Assembly (NCBI GenBank): GCA_038316385.1
Contig: JBBQAN010000004.1
Coordinates: 62,001 to 126,000, forward strand
DNA from: SZAS-103 sp038316385
GTDB taxonomy: Bacteria; Pseudomonadota; Gammaproteobacteria; Xanthomonadales; Xanthomonadaceae
Reading direction: 5' to 3'
DNA length: 64,000 nt
The notes beneath the pieces were generated by a model. It made no database searches. It worked only from the letters and a program-made list of their open reading frames with translations, and was not told where the DNA came from. Both the position numbers and the translations under genes were made by a program. How positions within the stretch are numbered: position 1 is the first letter of the stretch; each line of letters starts with the position of its first letter. This document shows positions 34,588 to 44,651 of this stretch, one piece after another.

Positions 34588-36881
34588 CGCGCATGATTGT
34601 TCACGATCCGAACCGAGTTCATCCAGTTGCGGCGTTGTTGCGCCGTTGTCGCACTCCTTGCCTGACGATCTTGTCGTCCGTCGCGCTGACCTTGTTCGCG
34701 GGCTGCGTCAGTGCGCCGCAACCGCGCATGGATCGCACCGCCAATCTGCCGCCGCCGGCAGCGCACAAGATCACCGACGACGACAGCAAGTCCTTCGAGA
34801 CCGCACCGCCGCCGCGCATTCCGCCGACCATCCATGCTGGTACCGGCCAGATCATCAATACCGGCGCGGCTGCCTCGCCACTGCCGAGCCGCGGCAACAG
34901 CGGTGGCGGCGAAACCACGTTCAATTTCGAAGGTGAATCGCTCAATGCAGTAGTCAAGGCGATCCTCGGCGACTTGTTGCAGCAGAATTATGTGATCGCA
35001 CCGGGCGTGCAAGGCACGGTGACGTTGTCCACGCCGAGCCCGGTGGACGGCAAGCAGGCGTTATCGCTGCTGGAGATGGTGCTGGGGTGGAACAACGCAC
35101 GCATGATCTGGGCCGATGGCCGGTACAACATTGTGCCGGCCGACCAGGCGCTGGTTTCCGGCAACCTCGGGCCGCGCACCGGTCCGATCGGGAATGGCCG
35201 CGGCTACGAAGTGCGCGCCGTGCCATTGCACTTCATTTCTGCAACCGAGATGCAGAAACTGCTGGTGCCGTATGCGCGCACAAACGCGATTGTCAGCGTG
35301 GATTCCTCGCGCAACCTGATCGTACTCGCCGGTACTCACGCCGAACTCGACAACTATCTGCGCACCGTTCAGATCTTCGACGTCGATTGGCTCGCCGGCA
35401 TGTCAGTTGGCGTGTTCCCGCTGCAGCAGACCGACGCCGTGCACATGGTCACGTCGCTCGAAACCGCGTTCGGCGCAAACAGCAAGACGCCTGTGGCCGG
35501 CATGTTCCGCTTCATGCCGCTGGAAGGCATCAATGCGGTACTCGTGATCACCCCGCAGCCGAGGTACCTCAACGAAATCCAGACCTGGATCGATCGCCTC
35601 GATCAGGGCGACGGCCAGACCGCGCGGCTGTACGTGTACGAGGTCAAGAACGTCAAGGCGAGCGATCTGTCCACCCAGCTCGGGACCTTGTATGGCAATA
35701 CCACGCCGCAACCGCAGACGCCTGCGCCATCGACGATGCCGGGACTCGATCCGGTTGAGGTCAGCACCTATGGCTCCGATCGGGGCAGCCAGCCGGCCGC
35801 AGCATTGGCGGCAGCAGCAATGCCGCCGACGCAAAACGCTGCATCGGGTGCGCGCAACGGGAGTGGCGGCGCGGGAGCAAACGGCGGAGCGGCTGGCGCG
35901 GGCGGCGGTAGCGGCGTGAGCATCACCTCGGCCGAAGACAGCAATTCATTGCTCGTGCGCGCGACACCCGCGCAATGGGAGTCGATCCGGCGCGCGATCG
36001 ACCGGCTCGACGCAATGCCGTTGCAGGTGCACATCGAAGCGCAGGTGATCGAGGTCAACCTGACTGGCGACCTGAGCTACGGCGTGAGCTGGTATTTCGA
36101 GCACGCGATCCAGAATCCGACGCTGGCCTCCATCGCGGCGCACCGCAAGGGTTGGGGCGCGTTTGCAACCAGCATCCTGCCGGCGACCAGCGCGACCGCG
36201 CCCGGACTCAGCTGGACCTTCATCGGGCCCAACTCGCTCGCGATCATCCAGGCGCTGGACCAAGTCACCAAGGTGCGCGTGCTATCGGCGCCGTCGCTGC
36301 TGGTGCGCAACAACGTCGAGGCCGATTTCGATTCGGGTACCCAGATTCCGGTCGCGAGCACGATCTTCAATCCCTCCTCGGGCGTGAATCCGACGCCGCT
36401 GCCGCCCGGCCAGACCGATCCGAATCTCAACACTTACAGCCAGGTCCAATTCCGCCAGACCGGCATCAGCCTGAAAGTGAAGCCGCGCGTTGCGAGCAAC
36501 GGCATGGTGTTCATGGACATCACCCAGGACGTGAGTTCGCCGAGCACGTCGGGGCCGACCATTGCCGGCAACATCAGCGTCGATGACCGCAAACTCAAGA
36601 CCTCGGTCGCCGTGCAGAGCGGCGAGACGGTTGTGCTGGCCGGACTCATCAAGGAGACCAAAGGCACCAACAGCAATGGCGTGCCGTATCTGAGCCGTAT
36701 TCCGCTCGTCGGCGCCCTGTTCGGCACCCAGGGGCTGACCAACGAGCGCGAGGAAGTGCTGGTACTGGTGACGCCGACCGTGATCCGCGATCCGAGCGAC
36801 GCGCGCAAGTTGACCGACGAATACGGCAGCCGCTTCCGCGCGCTCGATCCGCTGCGAGCGCCGCCGCCCAAAGTGAAATGA
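34584..36881 (+). CDS. gspD: Type II secretion outer-membrane secretin GspD, lipoprotein type
   Basis: 765 residues from the GTG at 34584 overlapping the previous stop; ATG at 34593 is an alternative. It forms the multimeric outer-membrane channel. The signal sequence LSSVALTLFAGC has a lipobox with Cys41, as in Xanthomonas XpsD, so a separate pilotin may not be needed. Periplasmic N domains follow: N0 (FNFEGESLNAVVKAILGDLL), N1-N2, and an N3 split by a long Gly/Ala-rich loop (about 400-445, GGAGANGGAAGAGGGSG). The secretin core runs from about 490 with VRVLSAPSLLVRNNVEADF and ends with GLTNEREEVLVLVTPTVI. It is the last gene of the operon. Confidence 0.95.
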   Translation: MTRMIVHDPNRVHPVAALLRRCRTPCLTILSSVALTLFAGCVSAPQPRMDRTANLPPPAAHKITDDDSKSFETAPPPRIPPTIHAGTGQIINTGAAASPLPSRGNSGGGETTFNFEGESLNAVVKAILGDLLQQNYVIAPGVQGTVTLSTPSPVDGKQALSLLEMVLGWNNARMIWADGRYNIVPADQALVSGNLGPRTGPIGNGRGYEVRAVPLHFISATEMQKLLVPYARTNAIVSVDSSRNLIVLAGTHAELDNYLRTVQIFDVDWLAGMSVGVFPLQQTDAVHMVTSLETAFGANSKTPVAGMFRFMPLEGINAVLVITPQPRYLNEIQTWIDRLDQGDGQTARLYVYEVKNVKASDLSTQLGTLYGNTTPQPQTPAPSTMPGLDPVEVSTYGSDRGSQPAAALAAAAMPPTQNAASGARNGSGGAGANGGAAGAGGGSGVSITSAEDSNSLLVRATPAQWESIRRAIDRLDAMPLQVHIEAQVIEVNLTGDLSYGVSWYFEHAIQNPTLASIAAHRKGWGAFATSILPATSATAPGLSWTFIGPNSLAIIQALDQVTKVRVLSAPSLLVRNNVEADFDSGTQIPVASTIFNPSSGVNPTPLPPGQTDPNLNTYSQVQFRQTGISLKVKPRVASNGMVFMDITQDVSSPSTSGPTIAGNISVDDRKLKTSVAVQSGETVVLAGLIKETKGTNSNGVPYLSRIPLVGALFGTQGLTNEREEVLVLVTPTVIRDPSDARKLTDEYGSRFRALDPLRAPPPKVK

Positions 36882-36959
36882 TGGTGCGTCCAGTGCAGGC
36901 ACGCATGCAATCCGGTCGCGGATTCGTGCATCGCGATTGCTGCGCCGCGCGCGAAACAC

Positions 36960-37817
36960 ATGACTGAACCGCACGGCAGCATTCGCGCTGTCGTGGTCAC
37001 GCATTGCAGCGCGACCACGATCGTCGCGTGTCTGCAATGTCTGCTGGCGGCACCGGAAGTCGCCGAAATCGTGCTGATCGACAATGGTTCCGACGACGAC
37101 ACCGTCGCGCGCATCATGCCGTTTTCCGAAACCGAATCGCGGGTGACACTGCGCGCCGATCCGGAAAATCCCGGATTCGCGACTGCGTGCAATGACGGCG
37201 CGCTCGGCTGCACGCAACCGTGGCTGGCGTTCGTCAATCCCGATTGCATGGTCGAACGTGACACGTTCGCGCGCTTGCTTGCGCATGCGAATGATGTGCC
37301 GAAACTCGGGGCGCTTGGCTGCGTGCAGGTCGATGCCGATGGCGTCGAGGATGCCGCGGTGCGCCGCCGCGATCCGTCGTTGCGCAAAATTCTGTTTGCC
37401 GGCGGCGCGCGCGGCGCGTTGGATGTCGCTGGCGATGGCAGCGTGGTGCAATCGGTCGATGCATTGTCGGGCGCGTTGATGCTGATGTCGACGGCGGTGT
37501 TTGCGCAGGTCGGCGGCTTCGATGCGGACTATCGCCTGCACGCCGAAGACCTCGATCTGTGTCGTCGTGTGCGCAATGCGGGCTTTGCTGTGTGCATCGC
37601 CAACGACGTGCGCGTCATGCATTTGCGCGGTGTTTCCAGCCGACGCCGACCGCTGTGGGTCGAGTGGCAGAAGCATCGCGGGTTGTGGCGTTACTTCCGC
37701 AAGTTCGAAGCGGCGCAAACTTCAATGCCGATGCGCGCGCTGCTATGGATTGGGCTATGGGCGCACTACTTCATCGCCGCGCCGGGCGTGCTGTTGCGCG
37801 CACGTGTTCAGCGGTAG
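36960..37817 (+). CDS. Family 2 glycosyltransferase, rhamnosyltransferase-like
   Basis: 285 residues. It is a GT-A fold enzyme that transfers a sugar from a nucleotide donor. Evidence: AVVVTHCSATTIVACLQCLL opening, VLIDNGSDDDTV (donor binding), NPGFATACNDGAL, and WLAFVNPDCMVERD where the DxD-like NPDC marks the metal site; later GGFDADYRLHAEDLDLCRR is the acceptor and catalytic ED region of WbbL-like rhamnosyltransferases. The C-terminal stretch ALLWIGLWAHYFIAAPGVLL is hydrophobic and probably membrane-associated. The gene follows gspD by 78 bp on the same strand and overlaps convergent pyrF by 10 bp. The sugar and the acceptor (O-antigen or another glycan) are unknown. Confidence 0.85.
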   Translation: MTEPHGSIRAVVVTHCSATTIVACLQCLLAAPEVAEIVLIDNGSDDDTVARIMPFSETESRVTLRADPENPGFATACNDGALGCTQPWLAFVNPDCMVERDTFARLLAHANDVPKLGALGCVQVDADGVEDAAVRRRDPSLRKILFAGGARGALDVAGDGSVVQSVDALSGALMLMSTAVFAQVGGFDADYRLHAEDLDLCRRVRNAGFAVCIANDVRVMHLRGVSSRRRPLWVEWQKHRGLWRYFRKFEAAQTSMPMRALLWIGLWAHYFIAAPGVLLRARVQR

Positions 37818-38644
37818 CGATTGATCGTGTCGCGCAATTCCAGCGTCGACGCGCGCGCGGCTTTGGCGAAATCCTCGCCCGAGCTTGCATAGAGGATCGC
37901 GCGCGAGGAGCTAATGACTAGGCCCGCGCCATCGGCCGTTCGGCCATTGCGCAGCACGGCTTCGACATCGCCGCCTTGCGCGCCGATGCCGGGAATCAAT
38001 AGCGGCATGTCGCCGACGATGGCACGCACTTCGCGCAGTTGTTCTGGCCAAGTTGCGCCGACCACGAGGGCGCAGTTGCCGTGGCCGTTCCACTCACGCG
38101 CTACGGTTTTGGCGACGTGCTGATAGAGCGGTCGCTGCGTGTCTTGCGCGCCGTCATTATTACTGATCAGAAGATCCTGGAAATCGCTCGCACCCGGATT
38201 GGAGGTGCGGCACAGGATCACCACGCCTTTGTCGGCGCGATCGAGAAACGGTTGCACCGAATCGCGGCCGAGGTACGGATTCGCCGTCACTGCATCCGCG
38301 TTGTAGCGATCGAACGCCTCGATAGCGTAGTTTTGCGCGGTACTGCCAATGTCGCCGCGTTTCGCATCGAGGATCACCGGCACACCTGGATGCGCGGCGT
38401 GGATATGTGCGATCAACCGAGTCAGCGCATCTTCCGCACCGAGCGCCGCGAAGTGCGCGATCTGCGGCTTGAAGCAGCACACAAGATCGGCGGTTGAGTC
38501 GATGATTTCGCGGCAAAAGGTGAACACCGCATCCGAATCGTTGTGCAGGTGAGCCGGGAACTTTGAAGGTTCCGGATCGAGGCCGACGCATACGAGCGAG
38601 TTCGCATCGAACCAGCGCCTCTTCAATGACGTGATGAAACTCAT
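37808..38644 (-). CDS. pyrF: Orotidine 5'-phosphate decarboxylase (type 2)
   Basis: 278 residues, the longer subfamily 2 form. It decarboxylates OMP to UMP in pyrimidine synthesis. The signature VILDAKRGDIGSTA has the catalytic Asp-Lys-Asp. Other supporting stretches are SLVCVGLDPEPSKFP at the N-terminus, VTANPYLGRDSVQPF and PLLIPGIGAQGGD, a phosphate-binding loop. It lies downstream of ettA on the same strand with a 24-bp gap, so they may be cotranscribed. Its 3' end overlaps the convergent glycosyltransferase. Confidence 0.95.
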   Translation of the reverse strand: MSFITSLKRRWFDANSLVCVGLDPEPSKFPAHLHNDSDAVFTFCREIIDSTADLVCCFKPQIAHFAALGAEDALTRLIAHIHAAHPGVPVILDAKRGDIGSTAQNYAIEAFDRYNADAVTANPYLGRDSVQPFLDRADKGVVILCRTSNPGASDFQDLLISNNDGAQDTQRPLYQHVAKTVAREWNGHGNCALVVGATWPEQLREVRAIVGDMPLLIPGIGAQGGDVEAVLRNGRTADGAGLVISSSRAILYASSGEDFAKAARASTLELRDTINRYR

Positions 38645-38668
38645 GCGCGTCGCCTCGGTTTCCTTACG

Positions 38669-40330
<1,662 letters not shown>

Positions 40331-40498
40331 GGGGATGCTCCGCGATGAGGCGCGGCCGGCCCGCGGGGCGGGCGACCGGAAAGGTCTGGGTATGCCCGCA
40401 ATTATCCCGCAAGCGCGCCGCAGACGCCACATCTTGTGGCCGCAAACCCGCATCAAAGCTACACTTTGCGTCTTCTAGCAGCGTTGAGGTCGAGTCTG

Positions 40499-41752
40499 AT
40501 GTTCCCACGCGACAGCCGTATTGAAGGTTACGACCCCGAACTCGCGCAAGCGATGGCGAACGAGCGCCAGCGCCAGGAAGATCACGTCGAGCTGATCGCC
40601 TCGGAAAACTATGCGAGCCCACGCGTGCTGGAAGCGCAAGGCAGCGTCCTGACCAACAAGTACGCCGAAGGCTATCCGGGCAAGCGCTATTACGGCGGCT
40701 GCGAATACGTCGATGTGGCCGAACAGTTGGCGATCGAGCGCGTGAAGCAATTGTTCGACTGCGACTACGCAAACGTGCAGCCGCATTCGGGCTCGCAGGC
40801 GAATCAAGCCGTGTATCTCGCGCTGCTGAAGCCTGGCGACACGATTCTCGGAATGAGCCTGGCCCACGGCGGCCATCTCACCCACGGCGCCAAAGTCAAC
40901 ATCAGCGGAAAACTGTTCAACGCGGTGCAGTATGGCGTCGATGCGAACGGACTGATCGATTACGACGAAGTGCAGCGCCTCGCAACCGAACACCAGCCGA
41001 AGATGCTAGTCGGCGGATTCAGCGCATATTCGCAGGTTGTTGATTGGGCGCGGATGCGGCTGATCGCCGATTCCGTCGGAGCATTGTTCTTCGTCGATAT
41101 GGCGCATGTCGCGGGTTTGATCGCTGCAGGCGTCTATCCAAGCCCGCTGCCGCACGCGCACGTCGTTACCTCGACCACCCACAAAACCCTGCGCGGCCCG
41201 CGCGGCGGCATCATCGTGGCGAAGGGCTTGTCCGAGGACATGGTGAAGAAGTTGCAGTCCATCGTGTTCCCCGGCATCCAGGGCGGCCCGCTGATGCACG
41301 TGATCGCGGCCAAGGCGGTCGCTTTTAAAGAAGCTCTCGAACCGGAGTTCAAGACCTACCAGCAGCAGGTCGCGAAGAATGCCGATGCGATGGCGAAGAC
41401 GATGATCGCGCGCGGCTACAAAATCGTGTCGGGTGGGACGAAGAATCACTTGTTCCTGCTCGACCTGATCGGCCGCGACATCACCGGCAAGGATGCGGAA
41501 GCCGCGCTCGGCAAGGCGCATATCACCGTCAACAAGAACGCCGTCCCGAACGACCCCCGCTCGCCCTTCGTGACCTCAGGCCTGCGCCTCGGCACGCCGG
41601 CGGTGACCACGCGCGGCTATATGGAACAGGATTGCATTGATCTCGCGAACTGGATTTGCGATGTGCTGGATGCGCCGGCTGACGAAACAGTAATCGCGGC
41701 GGCGCGCGAGAAGGTGACGGCGCAGTGCAGGAAGTTTCCGGTGTACGCGTGA
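40499..41752 (+). CDS. glyA: Serine hydroxymethyltransferase
   Basis: 417 residues, standard for GlyA. This PLP enzyme interconverts serine and glycine and feeds one-carbon units to folate. The pyridoxal lysine is in VVTSTTHKTLRGPRGG; other signatures are ELIASENYASP near the N-terminus, the GCEYVDVAEQLAI motif and FVDMAHVAGLIAAGVYPS. The ATG at 40499 follows a GAGGTCGAG ribosome site; an upstream start would lie in the divergent intergenic region shared with ettA (168 bp). Its stop overlaps the next gene as GTGA. Confidence 0.97.
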   Translation: MFPRDSRIEGYDPELAQAMANERQRQEDHVELIASENYASPRVLEAQGSVLTNKYAEGYPGKRYYGGCEYVDVAEQLAIERVKQLFDCDYANVQPHSGSQANQAVYLALLKPGDTILGMSLAHGGHLTHGAKVNISGKLFNAVQYGVDANGLIDYDEVQRLATEHQPKMLVGGFSAYSQVVDWARMRLIADSVGALFFVDMAHVAGLIAAGVYPSPLPHAHVVTSTTHKTLRGPRGGIIVAKGLSEDMVKKLQSIVFPGIQGGPLMHVIAAKAVAFKEALEPEFKTYQQQVAKNADAMAKTMIARGYKIVSGGTKNHLFLLDLIGRDITGKDAEAALGKAHITVNKNAVPNDPRSPFVTSGLRLGTPAVTTRGYMEQDCIDLANWICDVLDAPADETVIAAAREKVTAQCRKFPVYA

Positions 41753-42276
41753 ATTTCGGAATTAGTGTGCTTCGATTGGCATCACTGGCGGCTGCAATCT
41801 TTGTTGTCGCGGGAAGCGCGTCGGCGGGAGCGGATGGCGGCAGCGGGCAAGAGATGCAGTTGCAGCGATCATCGCCGCGCAACCACGCAGAAACGCCTGC
41901 GGACGTCCACTATGACGAATCTTCAAGGCGATGCTCGGCGGGATCCATCCAGTTGATCAGTCCGGTGAAGGCGAAGGAGCTAATCGACGGTTGGCACAGC
42001 CCCACCAATTGTTCGGATGATGCCAAGACACGAAATGCTGCGGCCATGGGCACTCCGGAGTTTTTCGCCAAATTGCGCAGGTCGGGAAGCGCCGTTGTGC
42101 TGGTTCGCCTGAAGCCGGATGGTTCCGTCGAATCGGTGCATGCGCTCTGCGCGAGCGACGCCGATTTTGCGCAAGCTGCCGAGGACACGGCTAAAGCTGT
42201 CACTTACGAAGGGGCCAAGTGCTGGGGAGTGCCCACGCGCAGCGCGTTTTTCCTTCCATTTCACTACCAATACTGA
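41749..42276 (+). CDS. Secreted protein with TonB C-terminal-like domain
   Basis: 175 residues with a GTG start that overlaps the glyA stop. The N-terminus is a signal peptide (VLRLASLAAAIFVVAGSASA) cleaved near residue 27. A low-complexity linker precedes a C-terminal domain of about 65 residues, VVLVRLKPDGSVESVHAL then FAQAAEDTAKAV and FFLPFHYQY, whose pattern (strand, D-G, V, Ala-rich helix, final beta strand) resembles TonB C-terminal domains. It has no transmembrane anchor or Pro-rich span, so it is not a conventional TonB. Four cysteines (RRCSAG, TNCSD, ALCASD, AKCWG) may form disulfides. I cannot assign a partner. Confidence 0.6.
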   Translation: MNFGISVLRLASLAAAIFVVAGSASAGADGGSGQEMQLQRSSPRNHAETPADVHYDESSRRCSAGSIQLISPVKAKELIDGWHSPTNCSDDAKTRNAAAMGTPEFFAKLRRSGSAVVLVRLKPDGSVESVHALCASDADFAQAAEDTAKAVTYEGAKCWGVPTRSAFFLPFHYQY

Positions 42277-42291
42277 TCGCAGATCCCAATC

Positions 42292-42825
42292 GTGCATTGC
42301 CCCTTCTGCCAGCACGAAGACACCCGCGTGATCGATTCACGGTTGACCGAAGACGGTGCGACCGTGCGGAGACGGCGCGAGTGCCCTGCTTGCGGCGAGC
42401 GCTTCAATACTTACGAGAATGCCGAAATCAAGCTGCCAGCGATCGTCAAGAACGACGACCGTCGCGAGTCCTTCGATGAGGCGAAGCTGCGCACGAGTTT
42501 CGAACGCGCGTTGCAGAAGCGTCCGGTATCCCCCGAACAGATCGACACCGCTGTGCGCCATGTCATGCATTCATTGCGCATGAGCGGCGAGCGCGAGGTG
42601 CCTTCATTACGCGTCGGCGAATATGTAATGGCCGAACTCAAACCGCTCGATCAGGTCGCTTACGTGCGTTTTGCGTCGGTGTATCGCCGCTTCGAGGACG
42701 TGCACGCGTTCCGTCTTGAAATCGAGAAACTCGAACGCGATCTGCCGCATCTCGAAGGCCTGCAGTTGCCGTTGCTCGACGATCCGCAGCCTGAGCCTAA
42801 GCCGCGAAGGCGAAGCGCTGAATGA
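42292..42825 (+). CDS. nrdR: Transcriptional repressor NrdR
   Basis: 177 residues, GTG start. NrdR represses ribonucleotide reductase genes when its ATP cone binds dATP. The zinc ribbon cysteines are Cys3, Cys6, Cys31 and Cys34 (MHCPFCQHEDT and RRRECPACGERFNTYE); the ATP cone follows with IKLPAIVKNDDRRESFDEAK and LRVGEYVMAELKPLDQVAYVRFAS. It is directly upstream of ribD with a 4-bp overlap, an arrangement common in gammaproteobacteria. The C-terminal tail PQPEPKPRRRSAE is basic and proline-rich. NrdR target boxes were not searched for elsewhere. Confidence 0.96.
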   Translation: MHCPFCQHEDTRVIDSRLTEDGATVRRRRECPACGERFNTYENAEIKLPAIVKNDDRRESFDEAKLRTSFERALQKRPVSPEQIDTAVRHVMHSLRMSGEREVPSLRVGEYVMAELKPLDQVAYVRFASVYRRFEDVHAFRLEIEKLERDLPHLEGLQLPLLDDPQPEPKPRRRSAE

Positions 42826-43958
42826 GCGCGGCAATAGGGACGGCAACGCCAACGAACATATTTTGCGCGACCGATCACGCGATGATGGCGCGCGCCTTGC
42901 GGCTTGCCGAACGCGGCGCGTACACGACCAAGCCTAACCCGATGGTCGGGTGCGTCATCGCGCAAGGCGACGAAGTCGTCGGCGAAGGTTTTCACCAGCG
43001 CGCCGGTGAGCCGCATGCGGAAGTGTTTGCGCTGCGCGAAGCCGGGGATCGCGCGCACGGCGCGACCGCGTACATCACGCTGGAGCCATGCGCACATACC
43101 GGACGCACGCCGCCGTGCGCGCAGGCGTTGATCGATGCCGGTATCGCGCGCGTCGTTGCGGCCTGCAGCGATCCGTTCAAGAAAGTTTCCGGAAAAGGTT
43201 TCGAGGCGCTGCGCGCGGCCGGCATCAGCGTCGAAACCGGCTTGATGGAGACGCAGGCGCGCGCGCTCAATCGCGGATTTTTTTCGCGCATCGAACGCGG
43301 CCGACCGTGGGTGCGTGTGAAGCTCGCGATGAGTCTGGATGGACACACCGCGCTTGCGAGCGGTGAATCACGCTGGATCAGCTCCGAAGCATCGCGCGCG
43401 GACGTGCACCGCTGGCGCGCACGTTGCGGTGCATTGTTGACCGCAAGCGGCACCGTGCTCGCAGACGATCCGCAACTCACAGTCCGCATGGATGACGATG
43501 CTGCATTCGTCGCACCACTGCGTGTCGTGCTTGATCCTGGTCTTGCAATTCCCGAGGATTCGAAGATTCTCGACGACAGCGCGCCAACGCTATTGCTGCA
43601 CGCGCCGGATGCGCGGGTTGCGCGTTATCTGCGGCAGTGCGATCGCATTCCAATTCCCTCGCGCGCTGGCATGCTCGATCTTGATGCTGCATTGCGGCTG
43701 CTGGCGACACGCGGCATCAATGAACTGCAAACCGAAGCCGGCGCAACGCTGTGCGGATCACTGCTGCAAGCCGGTCTCGTCGACGAGTTGCTGCTGTATG
43801 TCGTACCTGTATTGCTCGGTGCACGTGGCAAGCCATTGTTCGGCGGCTGGGATGCGCCGACGATGGCGGAACGTTTCGATCTGCAATTGATCGAGACGCG
43901 ACACCTTGGACCCGACCTGCGCCTGGTGCTGCAACCTGCAGAAAAGGGGCCAGAGTGA
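42822..43958 (+). CDS. ribD: Bifunctional deaminase/reductase RibD
   Basis: 378 residues. RibD deaminates and then reduces the pyrimidine intermediate of riboflavin synthesis. The N-terminal deaminase has the zinc site HAEVFAL and PCAHTGRTPPC; the C-terminal reductase has RVKLAMSLDGHTA, SGTVLADDPQLTVR and TEAGATLCGSLLQAGLVDELLLYV. Both domains look intact. The start overlaps the nrdR stop. It leads the rib genes of this cluster; 87 bp with no obvious gene separates it from ribE. Confidence 0.95.
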   Translation: MSAAIGTATPTNIFCATDHAMMARALRLAERGAYTTKPNPMVGCVIAQGDEVVGEGFHQRAGEPHAEVFALREAGDRAHGATAYITLEPCAHTGRTPPCAQALIDAGIARVVAACSDPFKKVSGKGFEALRAAGISVETGLMETQARALNRGFFSRIERGRPWVRVKLAMSLDGHTALASGESRWISSEASRADVHRWRARCGALLTASGTVLADDPQLTVRMDDDAAFVAPLRVVLDPGLAIPEDSKILDDSAPTLLLHAPDARVARYLRQCDRIPIPSRAGMLDLDAALRLLATRGINELQTEAGATLCGSLLQAGLVDELLLYVVPVLLGARGKPLFGGWDAPTMAERFDLQLIETRHLGPDLRLVLQPAEKGPE

Positions 43959-44045
43959 CTAGGTCATGCTTTCAATGCAGCTTTTCCCCGGAGATATCCG
44001 AGCGAAACTTAGCAACCCGTTTTCTCTGATGTTTGCTGGATTGAC

Positions 44046-44651
44046 ATGTTTACTGGATTGATTCAGGCAGTCGGACGCATCGCATCGCTGCAACAGCGCG
44101 GCGGCGATCTGTGCCTGCGGGTAGTGGTGGGTGGATTGTTTATGAATGACGTAGTCGTCGGTGAAAGCATCGCTGTCTCCGGTGTTTGCTTGACCGCAAT
44201 CGAACACGATGCGCAGGGTTTCGCCGCCGACGTGTCGAACGAGACCCTGGCGCGCACGACGCTCGGTGCGCTTGCGGTCGGCGCGGCAGTGAACCTTGAG
44301 CTTGCGATGTTGCCGACCGACCGTCTCGGCGGCCATCTGGTCGCCGGACATGTCGATGGTGTCGGCGAAGTGATGTCCATCACCGACGATGCGCGCTCGC
44401 AACGCTGGCGCTTCCATGCACCGCAGCCACTGTTGCGATATATCGCGGAGAAAGGTTCGATCTGCGTGGATGGCGTCAGTCTCACCGTGAACGCGGTCGA
44501 TACCGAAGGCTTCCACGTAAACCTTGTGCCGCATACGATCATCCATACCGCGTTCGAGCAGATACGCGTCGGCATGCCGGTGAACCTGGAAGTCGATCTG
44601 GTCGCGCGTTATGTCGAGCGGTTGATCTCTGCACGCAAGGAAACCCTGTGA
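44046..44651 (+). CDS. ribE: Riboflavin synthase alpha chain
   Basis: 201 residues, two homologous barrel domains as expected. It dismutates 6,7-dimethyl-8-ribityllumazine to riboflavin. The classical opening MFTGLIQAVG is followed by SIAVSGVCLTAIE in domain 1 and SICVDGVSLTVNAVD in domain 2, the repeated family signature. GGHLVAGHVDGVGEV is the conserved loop between them. The stop overlaps ribBA. The 87-bp leader does not match the FMN riboswitch pattern. Confidence 0.95.
   Translation: MFTGLIQAVGRIASLQQRGGDLCLRVVVGGLFMNDVVVGESIAVSGVCLTAIEHDAQGFAADVSNETLARTTLGALAVGAAVNLELAMLPTDRLGGHLVAGHVDGVGEVMSITDDARSQRWRFHAPQPLLRYIAEKGSICVDGVSLTVNAVDTEGFHVNLVPHTIIHTAFEQIRVGMPVNLEVDLVARYVERLISARKETL

Noticed and set aside
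40435..40465. TTGTGG and TACACT as a glyA promoter
   Set aside because: The spacer is 20 bp and the hexamers are weak; not enough to call.
42660..43346. 228-codon minus-strand frame over nrdR/ribD
   Set aside because: Shadow of two convincing genes on the plus strand.
43959..44045. Possible FMN riboswitch between ribD and ribE
   Set aside because: The gap is only 87 bp and lacks the conserved FMN-aptamer blocks; no stem pattern was found.
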